20,821 nt of DNA, taken from NCBI GenBank assembly GCA_002305615.1, contig DBPU01000057.1, forward strand, positions 1 to 20,821. The letters run 5' to 3'. The notes beneath the pieces were generated by a model, which was not told the origin of the DNA, made no database searches, and saw only the letters and a list, made by a program, of their open reading frames with translations. Made by a program: the position numbers and the translations under genes. Each line of letters starts with the position of its first letter. Positions within the stretch are counted from its first letter, which is position 1. This stretch comes from Verrucomicrobia bacterium UBA1412. GTDB taxonomy: Bacteria > Verrucomicrobiota > Verrucomicrobiia > Limisphaerales > UBA1412. This document shows positions 1 to 5,521 of this stretch, one piece after another.

Positions 1-449
1 GTGATGGTGTTGATGGAGCACTGGCAGATGTCAGCAATCTCCTGAAAAGTGAGGCCGCCCCAGATTTTGAGGGTGACGGTCTCGGCCTGGGCTTCGGGCA
101 GAGCTCGAAGTGCTTCCAGAAGCAGTTGTTGTTCATCTTCACCATAGGTGTTATTACCAGACGGGTGTTCCCATACGAGATAGGAGTATTCCTCATTTCT
201 GCGGTCCCGGCGGTCGCTGGCTCGTGCCCAGTTAATTGCCCGGAAGCGGATAGCGGTAAATACGGCACCGGCATGGGGCAGATGCGGTTCAGCCAGGGCA
301 GTGGATTGCTGCCAGATTGCCAGGACAGACTCCTGGAGGAGGTCCTGTGCATCCGCTTCCGAACGGGACTGTTGACGCGCATAGAGCAACCATTTGTCCT
401 GGTTCTCCACGATCCAATCTCTCCATTTGTCAGAGGGAAGATTCTTCAC
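1..449 (-). CDS. ECF-like sigma-70 family RNA polymerase sigma factor (3' end beyond window)
   Basis: A sigma-70 family factor that would direct RNA polymerase to a dedicated promoter set. The visible 149 residues contain a region 2-like helical block (AQDLLQESVLAIWQ, then AIRFRAINWARASDRRDRR, which fits the DNA-melting/-10 segment) and the beginning of region 4 (LRALPEAQAETVTLKIW, then GGLTFQEIADICQCSINTI, a helix-turn-helix). This spacing without region 3 fits small ECF-type factors common in Verrucomicrobia and Planctomycetes. The GTG start is chosen because an in-frame TGA lies two codons upstream (TGA ACA GTG); no strong Shine-Dalgarno is visible. A downstream anti-sigma gene would lie outside the window. 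It follows aroC on the same strand but is separated from it by a terminator, so it is probably transcribed alone. The family is fairly certain; the regulon is unknown. Confidence 0.85.
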   Translation of the reverse strand, partial: MKNLPSDKWRDWIVENQDKWLLYARQQSRSEADAQDLLQESVLAIWQQSTALAEPHLPHAGAVFTAIRFRAINWARASDRRDRRNEEYSYLVWEHPSGNNTYGEDEQQLLLEALRALPEAQAETVTLKIWGGLTFQEIADICQCSINTI

Positions 450-477
450 TGTTCAATCAATACCCGTTCGGAAGCGG
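353..477. repeat. 15-bp perfect inverted repeat bracketing the sigma factor start
   Basis: CCGCTTCCGAACGGG at 353-367 is the exact reverse complement of CCCGTTCGGAAGCGG at 463-477. One arm lies inside codons about 28-32 of the sigma factor gene and the other 14-28 bases upstream of its GTG start at 449. The core CGGAAGCGG also occurs at 241-249. The arms could pair in the mRNA around the translation start, or be binding sites for a protein; the role is inferred only. Confidence 0.5.
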
Positions 478-756
478 CTTGCCTCACCGCAAACTACACC
501 CCTTAGGAACCGCCGGGCTATTCTTTTGTGTGATTTTTTTTATTGGCCTCCGAAAGGGGAAAAAGCGGCTTAGAAAAGAGGAGGCTACCGGCAAAAAATA
601 ACCTCCACTCGCGGAATAACGACTCTTTCCGGGAGTGGGAGTATTTGAGTTCTAAAAAAAATTACTCACCTGAATTTCAATTTGTTCTGAGTTCTCAACG
701 CCTCGCCCATTGCAGGGATGAGAGACTGCACCCAAAAAGCAGGCGAGCAGTCTCCT
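450..756. other. Intergenic region between aroC and the sigma factor gene
   Basis: About 307 bases without a convincing gene; the short open frames here have no recognisable protein. It holds the likely aroC terminator (593-638), a loose hairpin directly after the aroC stop (722-754), and one arm of the inverted repeat before the sigma factor start. No clear -35/-10 pair was found for the sigma factor on the minus strand. Confidence 0.6.
593..638 (-). terminator. Rho-independent terminator downstream of aroC
   Basis: The arms CCACTC-G-CGGAA (605-616) and TTCCG-G-GAGTGG (627-638) pair over 11 of 12 positions, with one G-G mismatch and a 10-base loop. On the minus strand the hairpin is followed by AGGTTATTTTTT (604-593), a U-rich tract. 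It ends about 120 bases after the aroC stop and would insulate aroC from the sigma factor gene. The plus-strand side has no T-tract, so it works in one direction only. Confidence 0.75.
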
Positions 757-1851
757 TTAGTGAAGCAATCGGCTTATTTCCAGGCTGTTTTGCCTGAGTG
801 CGTGGTCCAGCAAGGTGATGGCCGTCATAGCCTCCACGATGGGGATAGCTCTGGGCAGCACACAGGGGTCGTGGCGGCCTTTGGGCTGAAGGATGGTCTC
901 TTCGCCTTCCACGGTTACGGTTTTCTGGGGTTGCATGATGGTGGAAGTCGGTTTAAAAGCGACGCGGAAGATGATCGGCATCCCGTTGCTGATTCCACCC
1001 TGAATCCCACCGGAGCGGTTGGTAGCGGTGACTATCTTCCCGTTGAGAGGGATGTAGGTATCGTTGTGCTCGCTGCCTTTGTAGAGCGGCGCCTCAAAGC
1101 CTGTGCCCAGGTCGAAGCCTTTGGCGGCCGGCAGACTCAGCATGGCTTTGGCCAGATCGGCATCGAGCTTATCAAAGACCGGTTCGCCCAGGGCTGCGGG
1201 GACGTTGCGGGCGATGCAGTGGATAATCCCCCCGACTGAATCGCCTTCTTTGCGGGCTTCCTTGATACAGGCGATCATTTTCTCAGCGGCTTCCGGATCC
1301 GGACAGCGGACGATCGTACTCTCGATCTGGTCCATCGTCACCTTTTCGAGGTCAAACTCGGCTTTGATATGATGGATTTGGGCGACACAGGCGAGAATCT
1401 CCACATTGTAGAGGAGTTTTAAAACTTTCTTGGCGATGGCGCCAGCAGCGACTCTGCCAATGGTCTCCCGTGCGCTGGACCTGCCGCCGCCTTCCCAGTT
1501 GCGAATTCCATATTTGGTCTGGTAGCCGAAATCCGAATGGCTGGGACGAAATTTCGTGGAAATCTCATCGTAATCATGAGGGCGCGCATCCTTGTTCATT
1601 ACCATGACGCAGATGGGGGTCCCCAATGTTTTACCCTGAAATGTTCCCGAGTAAATATGGGCCAAATCATCTTCCTTACGTGGGGTCGTGATGGAAGACT
1701 GACCCGGCTTGCGCCGGTTGAGTTCCTGTTGAATGTCACTCTCATCCAATGGGATATTAGAAGGGCACCCATCGACAACCACACCGACCGATCCGCCGTG
1801 AGATTCACCCCAGGTAGTGATACGAAAAATTTGGCCGAACGAATTTGGCAT
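757..1851 (-). CDS. aroC: Chorismate synthase
   Basis: Chorismate synthase converts 5-enolpyruvylshikimate-3-phosphate to chorismate with reduced FMN, the last shared step to the aromatic amino acids; it is a cytosolic tetramer. The 364 residues match the family's usual length of about 360. The N-terminus shows the signature GQIFRITTWGESHG (residues 6-19); the second signature is seen as NWEGGGRSSARETIGRVAAG, and the C-terminal part carries GRHDPCVLPRAIPIVEAM. The ATG at 1851 gives the canonical MPNSFGQ start; no good Shine-Dalgarno precedes it. It is divergent from rpmI across about 120 bases and is followed by its own terminator. No other shikimate-pathway gene is present, so it appears to stand alone. 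Identification is secure. Confidence 0.97.
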   Translation of the reverse strand: MPNSFGQIFRITTWGESHGGSVGVVVDGCPSNIPLDESDIQQELNRRKPGQSSITTPRKEDDLAHIYSGTFQGKTLGTPICVMVMNKDARPHDYDEISTKFRPSHSDFGYQTKYGIRNWEGGGRSSARETIGRVAAGAIAKKVLKLLYNVEILACVAQIHHIKAEFDLEKVTMDQIESTIVRCPDPEAAEKMIACIKEARKEGDSVGGIIHCIARNVPAALGEPVFDKLDADLAKAMLSLPAAKGFDLGTGFEAPLYKGSEHNDTYIPLNGKIVTATNRSGGIQGGISNGMPIIFRVAFKPTSTIMQPQKTVTVEGEETILQPKGRHDPCVLPRAIPIVEAMTAITLLDHALRQNSLEISRLLH

Positions 1852-1897
1852 GGAAATAGTCTTGCAATTTTGGGGGGAATAGTCAAACTGGAAACGG

Positions 1898-1912
1898 CCG
1901 CAATTAATGCGG
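1898..1912. promoter_or_regulatory. Short inverted repeat in the aroC-rpmI divergent region
   Basis: CCGCA and TGCGG arms are separated by ATTAA. The repeat lies immediately upstream of the predicted rpmI -35 box and in the upstream region of aroC. It could be an operator for either gene, but the arms are only 5 bases, so support is weak. Confidence 0.2.
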
Positions 1913-1914
1913 AC

Positions 1915-1942
1915 TTGATTCCCGGAGCAGAAATGTTACAAT
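1915..1942 (+). promoter_or_regulatory. Predicted sigma-70 promoter for rpmI-rplT-pheS
   Basis: TTGATT (1915-1920), a 16-base spacer and TACAAT (1937-1942), with an extended -10 TG at 1934-1935. Transcription would begin near 1949, giving a leader of about 24 bases that contains the AAAGGA Shine-Dalgarno (1960-1965) before the ATG at 1973. The -10 box lies in the loop of the 1924-1950 hairpin, so the two elements compete. Confidence 0.6.
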
Positions 1943-1956
1943 CCTGCTCCTTTTTT
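1924..1956 (+). terminator. Terminator-like hairpin and T-tract directly before rpmI
   Basis: GGAGCAG (1924-1930) and CTGCTCC (1944-1950) form a perfect 7-bp stem with a 13-base loop, followed by six Ts (1951-1956), the shape of an intrinsic terminator. It ends 16 bases before the rpmI ATG. It would act only on transcripts starting upstream of it, either blocking read-through from the aroC side or acting as an attenuator; as DNA, the same repeat flanks the predicted -10 box and could be an operator. Confidence 0.5.
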
Positions 1957-1972
1957 ATTAAAGGAATGACGT

Positions 1973-2182
1973 ATGCGACGCCCAAAAGGTATAAAAACGC
2001 GGAAGGCAGTAGCCAAGAGATTCAAGCTCACTGCCACGGGTAAGGTTCTGAGAACCCGTGCCGGAAAACGTCACTTGCTTTCGAGCAAAAGCCCGAAGCG
2101 GAGACGGAATATGAAAGGCACAGAGGTTGCTCACAACAGTGATGTTTACAGAGTAACTCAAAACTTGCCCTTTGATCATTAA
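1973..2182 (+). CDS. rpmI: 50S ribosomal protein L35
   Basis: L35 is a small basic protein of the large ribosomal subunit. The 69 residues are close to the family's usual 64-66. The family core is clear: IKTRKAVAKRFKLTATGKV, then AGKRHLLSSKSPKRRRNMKG. The ATG at 1973 has the Shine-Dalgarno AAAGGA 7 bases upstream. It is followed after 79 bases by rplT, the usual partner. The usual first gene, infC, is absent: the region upstream holds divergent aroC. The N-terminus (MRRPKG) is slightly longer than the common MPK(M/L)KT form. Confidence 0.95.
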   Translation: MRRPKGIKTRKAVAKRFKLTATGKVLRTRAGKRHLLSSKSPKRRRNMKGTEVAHNSDVYRVTQNLPFDH

Positions 2183-2261
2183 CATTGTTTAACAAATAAA
2201 ACGGCTCCGGGCTGGCGATCAACAGCAGCGGGCTGTACCGATATAAAAAGGTCTAAAGAAG

Positions 2262-2642
2262 ATGCGTGTTACAAATGCGGTAGCTTCCCGGAAACGCAGG
2301 AAGCGGGTATTGGAGGCGGCAAAAGGTTTTCGCTTCCGCAGGTCAAAACTCTACAGATATGCGTCAGACGCGCTGGATCACGGCAGGCAGTATTCCTATC
2401 GTGACCGCCGGAATCGCAAACGCGATTTCCGTAATCTGTGGCAGGTTCGTATTAATGCAGCCTCTCGCGCTGCAGGGCTCACCTACAGCCGGTTCATTGA
2501 AGGTCTCAAGGCCGCCAGTGTGGTTGTAGATCGTAAGATTTTGGCCGAATTGGCCGCGACGGATATGGCTGCTTTCGAGCAGATGGTCGCGACTGCCAAG
2601 AAAGGATTGGAAGACAAAGCTAAGAAAGCTCAAAAAGCTTAA
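2262..2642 (+). CDS. rplT: 50S ribosomal protein L20
   Basis: L20 binds 23S rRNA early in large-subunit assembly and in several bacteria also represses its own operon by binding the leader mRNA. The 126 residues contain the family pattern: RKRRKRVLEAAKGFRFRRSKL in the basic N-terminal arm, then YRDRRNRKRDFRNLWQVRIN and GLTYSRFIEGLKAA in the globular part. The protein is about eight residues longer than usual because of a Lys/Ala-rich tail (KKGLEDKAKKAQKA). The start ATG at 2262 is preceded by AAAGAAG. The rpmI-rplT gap (2183-2261) contains the direct repeat CGGGCTG but no obvious terminator, so the two genes are probably cotranscribed. Confidence 0.96.
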   Translation: MRVTNAVASRKRRKRVLEAAKGFRFRRSKLYRYASDALDHGRQYSYRDRRNRKRDFRNLWQVRINAASRAAGLTYSRFIEGLKAASVVVDRKILAELAATDMAAFEQMVATAKKGLEDKAKKAQKA

Positions 2643-2675
2643 AAACGTAGCTGCGTTTAACAATAACGAATGAAG

Positions 2676-2702
2676 GTAGAGACGCAGACGATGCGTCTCT
2701 AC
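2676..2702. repeat. 11-bp perfect palindromic repeat between rplT and pheS
   Basis: GTAGAGACGCA (2676-2686) and TGCGTCTCTAC (2692-2702) are exact inverted copies with a 5-base centre. From memory, palindromes of the type GTAGAGACG...CGTCTCTAC are dispersed in many copies in cyanobacterial and some PVC genomes, like small mobile or REP-type repeats. It lies wholly within the rplT-pheS gap, and its transcript would fold into a very stable hairpin. There is no T-tract after it, so it is not a normal terminator. Only one copy is present in this window. Confidence 0.7.
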
Positions 2703-2729
2703 ATGTTTCAAGAGCAGGCACTTTTAGTT

Positions 2730-3752
2730 ATGTCCTCATTTTCTGAACAAGTAGAATCACTCAAAAAATCGGCTCTGGAGGCATTGAACACAGCCTCCAA
2801 TCTGGCCTCCCTGGAAGAGGCTCGTGTCACCTGGCTCGGCAGCAATAGCCAGTTTAACGCTTTACTGAGGCAGCTGGGTAAGCTGCCCGCCGAAGAACGC
2901 CCCACGGCGGGTAAGGTCGTTAACCAGGCCAAGGCCGAACTGGTAGAGCTCATGGATGGCCGCAAAGCCGAACTGGAATTGAAGGCTGCGGTGCCCTCGG
3001 AAGCAACCGATTTTACTCTGCCGGGCAGGCAGACCCGCTTTGGAGGATTCCATCCCTTAACCCGTGTAACCCAGGATATTATCCGGATTTTCAGAAAGCT
3101 CGGTTTCGTGGTGGCCGATGGGCCCGAAGCTGAAGATGAATATCATTGCTTTGACGCGCTCAATACTCCGGCAGATCACCCGGCCCGTGACAGCCAGGAC
3201 ACCTTTTTCATTAACGGAGAGCCGGATGCGCAGGGTAGGGATCGCCTTTTGCGCACGCACACCTCTTCAGTGCAGATTCGCGTTATGGAGAAACAGGCCC
3301 CGCCGGTGCGTATCATCGTGCCCGGGCGTGTCTATCGGCGCGACAATGCAGATGCGACCCATAATCCCACCTTTCATCAGATTGAAGGACTCTATGTAGA
3401 TAAGGGAGTCACGGTGGGAGATCTCAAGGGGACGGTGGAATTCGTCTTCAAAGAGCTTTTGGGCGAAGAGGTTAAAGTACGTTTTCGTCCGCATTACTTC
3501 TCCTATACGGAGCCCAGCTATGAGATTGATTTCAGCACCCCGCTGGTGAAGAAAATGGGCAAAGAATGGCTGGAGATCGCCGGCTGCGGTATGGTTCACC
3601 CCAGCGTGTTCGAGCAGGTGGGCTATGACCCGGAGGTTTGGACCGGTTGGGCCTTCGGTTTCGGCATCGAGCGTATCGCCATGATCCGCTACGGGATTAA
3701 CGACATCCGCCTTTTCTACGAAAACGATTTGCGCTTTTTGAGGCAATTCTGA
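2730..3752 (+). CDS. pheS: Phenylalanine-tRNA ligase alpha subunit
   Basis: The catalytic subunit of the class II phenylalanyl-tRNA synthetase, which works as an (alpha-beta)2 tetramer with PheT. From the ATG at 2730 it has 340 residues, the usual length. An N-terminal coiled-coil, tRNA-binding region (about 1-90) precedes the catalytic domain, which carries motif 2 (PGRVYRRDNADATHNPTFHQ, from about residue 197) and motif 3 (AFGFGIERIAM, about 308-318). The open frame extends upstream to an ATG at 2670, but that stretch is the translated palindromic repeat, so 2730 is preferred; its Shine-Dalgarno is weak (CAGG 11 bases upstream). No pheT follows: a terminator and nfeD do instead, so the beta subunit must be encoded elsewhere. 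Confidence 0.95.
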   Translation: MSSFSEQVESLKKSALEALNTASNLASLEEARVTWLGSNSQFNALLRQLGKLPAEERPTAGKVVNQAKAELVELMDGRKAELELKAAVPSEATDFTLPGRQTRFGGFHPLTRVTQDIIRIFRKLGFVVADGPEAEDEYHCFDALNTPADHPARDSQDTFFINGEPDAQGRDRLLRTHTSSVQIRVMEKQAPPVRIIVPGRVYRRDNADATHNPTFHQIEGLYVDKGVTVGDLKGTVEFVFKELLGEEVKVRFRPHYFSYTEPSYEIDFSTPLVKKMGKEWLEIAGCGMVHPSVFEQVGYDPEVWTGWAFGFGIERIAMIRYGINDIRLFYENDLRFLRQF

Positions 3753-3774
3753 TTTTCCCTCAAAACAAACTGAG

Positions 3775-3808
3775 AAAGCCGATTTTTTTAAGAAAGATCG
3801 GCTTTTTT
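3775..3808 (+). terminator. Rho-independent terminator after pheS
   Basis: AAAGCCGAT (3775-3783) pairs perfectly with ATCGGCTTT (3797-3805) across a 13-base loop, and the stem runs into a TTTTTT tract (3803-3808). It begins 22 bases after the pheS stop and closes the rpmI-rplT-pheS unit. Confidence 0.9.
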
Positions 3809-3813
3809 GCTGC

Positions 3814-3842
3814 TTGAGAATGAGCAAAAGGAGTGCTAAACT
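3814..3842 (+). promoter_or_regulatory. Predicted promoter for nfeD, possibly giving a leaderless mRNA
   Basis: TTGAGA (3814-3819), a 17-base spacer and TAAACT (3837-3842). A start six to eight bases downstream would fall at or beside the A of the nfeD ATG (3849). The promoter begins six bases after the pheS terminator ends. The -10 match is moderate (4 of 6 bases). Confidence 0.4.
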
Positions 3843-3848
3843 TATTCT

Positions 3849-5267
3849 ATGAGATTGTGGCTGATTGTTTTCTGGTCTCTGCTGGCGGGAGCGCCGGTTC
3901 TTCCGGCTCAGGAGGAGCCATCCCAGGCGGTGTCCCCGCGGAGTGCTTATGTGATTCCGGTGAGGGATCAAATCGACAGGCCGATGTTTTATGTGATTCG
4001 CCGTGGAGTCAAGGAGGCTATGGAGGCCAAGGCGGATGTCGTTATTCTGGATATGAAGACTCCCGGCGGCGATCTGGACAGCACGCTCAAAATCATTGAT
4101 GTGCTGGAGCAATTCCCCGGATTGACGGTGACCTATGTCGATAATGAAGCCATTTCAGCCGGAGCTTTTATCGCTTACGGGACTCGGGAGATTTACATGA
4201 GCGAGCGGGCCGTGATCGGCGCCTCTGCCCCAATTATGGGAGGGCCCGTCGGCTTGACCGGAGGAGGGGAGATCCCTGAAACGCTCAAGCAGAAGGTGGT
4301 CTCGATGATCCGGGCTCAAATGCGTGCCTGTGCCGAGCGCTATGGGCATAATCCGGATGTGATCGAGGCGATGATTGATCCCAATCAGGGGCTTGTGATC
4401 GGCGAAGAGATTCTTTCCCCCAAGGGAGAGCTCCTGACGCTGACCAGCGAAGAAGCCGCACGCAAATACGGTGAGCCTTCCCGGCCGCTGCTTTCTTTGG
4501 GGACGATTCCCTCTCTCGAAGAGCTTTACCGAACACTGGGGGTGGACCCGGCTCAGGTCAAGAAAGTTGAAAAGATCGGTTTTGAATCGATTGCCAGCTG
4601 GATCAGCGCCTGGAGTTCTATCCTCTTAATTATTGGAGGGTTGGGGCTCTTTATAGAATATAAAACTCCGGGCTTTGGTATCTTCGGGATTATCGGGATT
4701 ACGGCTTTGGCAATCTATTTCCTCGGCAATTATATCGCCGGGCTGGGCGGATTGGAGTGGCTTGTGTTATTCCTGATCGGAGCGGCCTTGGTTGCCGTGG
4801 AGATAGTTATATTACCCGGCTTTATGATTTTTGGATTTTTGGGGTTGCTCCTTATGGTTGTCTCTCTAATTATGGGGATGGTGGATTTCTATCCCGGCGG
4901 CGGCTGGCTGCCTCACTGGGACCAATTGAGGTTGCCTTTCCTGAAATTCGGGGCGGCGATGGTGATTTTAACGGTGCTGGCTCTGCTCATAGGCCGGTAT
5001 TTCCCGCATTCCAAGTTTTACCTTCATATGATCCCCTCCAGTGCGAGCGGAGAGGAGGATTCCCGGAATATTGTCTCTTTTCAGGAAAACATTCTGGGGA
5101 AAGAGGGCGTTGCACTGTCCGTGCTGCGTCCGGGGGGTAAAGCGCAGATTGAGGGCCGCCCGCTCGATGTTATCGCTCAAAACGGAATGCTCCCCAAAGG
5201 AACGCGTGTTCGAGTGATCTCCTATAGCGGGACCGATGCAATTGTGGAAGAGATTAAAGAGGATTAA
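3849..5267 (+). CDS. nfeD: NfeD-family membrane-bound serine protease (long form)
   Basis: Long-form NfeD proteins join a ClpP-like serine protease domain to membrane helices and a C-terminal OB-fold domain; homologues cleave stomatin-type proteins. Here an N-terminal signal peptide (LWLIVFWSLLAGAPVLPA, residues 3-20) precedes the protease domain (about 33-210). The putative nucleophile is Ser103 in EAISAGAF, with Lys147 or Lys149 at about the spacing of the known Ser-Lys dyad; MKTPGGDL (69-76) is the expected glycine loop. Four or five hydrophobic segments follow (about 252-385), then the OB-fold tail (about 415-470). At 472 residues it is full length. The ATG is preceded by an in-frame TAA at 3837; an AAGGAG lies 15 bases upstream, unusually far. 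No stomatin gene adjoins it. Family certain; substrate unknown. Confidence 0.9.
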   Translation: MRLWLIVFWSLLAGAPVLPAQEEPSQAVSPRSAYVIPVRDQIDRPMFYVIRRGVKEAMEAKADVVILDMKTPGGDLDSTLKIIDVLEQFPGLTVTYVDNEAISAGAFIAYGTREIYMSERAVIGASAPIMGGPVGLTGGGEIPETLKQKVVSMIRAQMRACAERYGHNPDVIEAMIDPNQGLVIGEEILSPKGELLTLTSEEAARKYGEPSRPLLSLGTIPSLEELYRTLGVDPAQVKKVEKIGFESIASWISAWSSILLIIGGLGLFIEYKTPGFGIFGIIGITALAIYFLGNYIAGLGGLEWLVLFLIGAALVAVEIVILPGFMIFGFLGLLLMVVSLIMGMVDFYPGGGWLPHWDQLRLPFLKFGAAMVILTVLALLIGRYFPHSKFYLHMIPSSASGEEDSRNIVSFQENILGKEGVALSVLRPGGKAQIEGRPLDVIAQNGMLPKGTRVRVISYSGTDAIVEEIKED

Positions 5268-5370
5268 CCTGAGAAGAACGAAAAGATATTATTAATAAGA
5301 ATTCAGAAAGAGGTTACACCGAAACCGACCGGTCAGTAAAGCCGGAGGCGTTTTGGAAGAAAAACCAATT

Positions 5371-5406
5371 GGCTTTCCAAAAAAACCTTGGAGTGAGCCT
5401 TTTTTT
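5371..5406 (+). terminator. Probable Rho-independent terminator after nfeD
   Basis: GGCT (5371-5374) pairs with AGCC (5396-5399), and TCCAA (5376-5380) with TTGGA (5388-5392), with a small internal loop and a 7-base apical loop. Seven Ts follow (5400-5406). It separates nfeD from the pilus-type genes, about 104 bases after the nfeD stop. Confidence 0.6.
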
Positions 5407-5478
5407 CGGGTAGTCTGCTCTCAGCAGGGGTGTTACATTTCGGCAGAAAAGAGCTTGAGTGTGAATGCTCCCTATGAA

Positions 5479-5498
5479 AGGGTGAGAGGTCTCGCCCT
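5479..5498 (+). promoter_or_regulatory. Leader hairpin upstream of the first ATPase gene
   Basis: AGGGTGAG (5479-5486) and CTCGCCCT (5491-5498) form an 8-bp stem in RNA (one G-U pair) closed by the tetraloop AGGU. It lies 23 bases before the GTG start and just upstream of its AGAGGA Shine-Dalgarno. No T-tract follows, so it is not a terminator; it may stabilise the mRNA or bind a regulator. I found no convincing -35/-10 pair between 5407 and 5521. Confidence 0.4.
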
Positions 5499-5521
5499 GT
5501 AGTGTATATAAGAGGAATTTT

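Noticed and set aside
546..585. GCCTCC / GGAGGC inverted repeat in the aroC-sigma gap
   Set aside because: Only 6 bp with a 28-base loop and no T-tract in either direction; easily due to chance.
722..754. Hairpin directly after the aroC stop (GAGACTGC / GCAGTCTC) as terminator
   Set aside because: The 8-bp stem has a 17-base loop and no T-tract after it on the minus strand; the hairpin at 605-638 with its T-run is the better terminator.
718..2043. Plus-strand open frames opposite aroC
   Set aside because: They mirror aroC codons in other frames and have no recognisable domain or ribosome-binding site; aroC on the minus strand is unambiguous.
2670..2729. Upstream in-frame ATG at 2670 extending pheS by 20 residues
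   Set aside because: The extension is the translated palindromic repeat, has no ribosome-binding site, and makes the protein longer than the family norm; 2730 gives the usual 340 residues.
3267..4112. Long minus-strand open frame (281 codons) opposite pheS and the nfeD start
   Set aside because: It is antisense to two securely identified genes, crosses a terminator, and its translation resembles no protein; it is a coding-strand shadow.
5407..5521. Sigma-70 or sigma-54 promoter for the motor operon
   Set aside because: TATATA near 5504 lacks a -35 at proper spacing, TTGAGT/TATGAA are only 12 bases apart, and the GG/GC pair near 5442 is off the sigma-54 register by one base. A promoter is expected here but I cannot place it.
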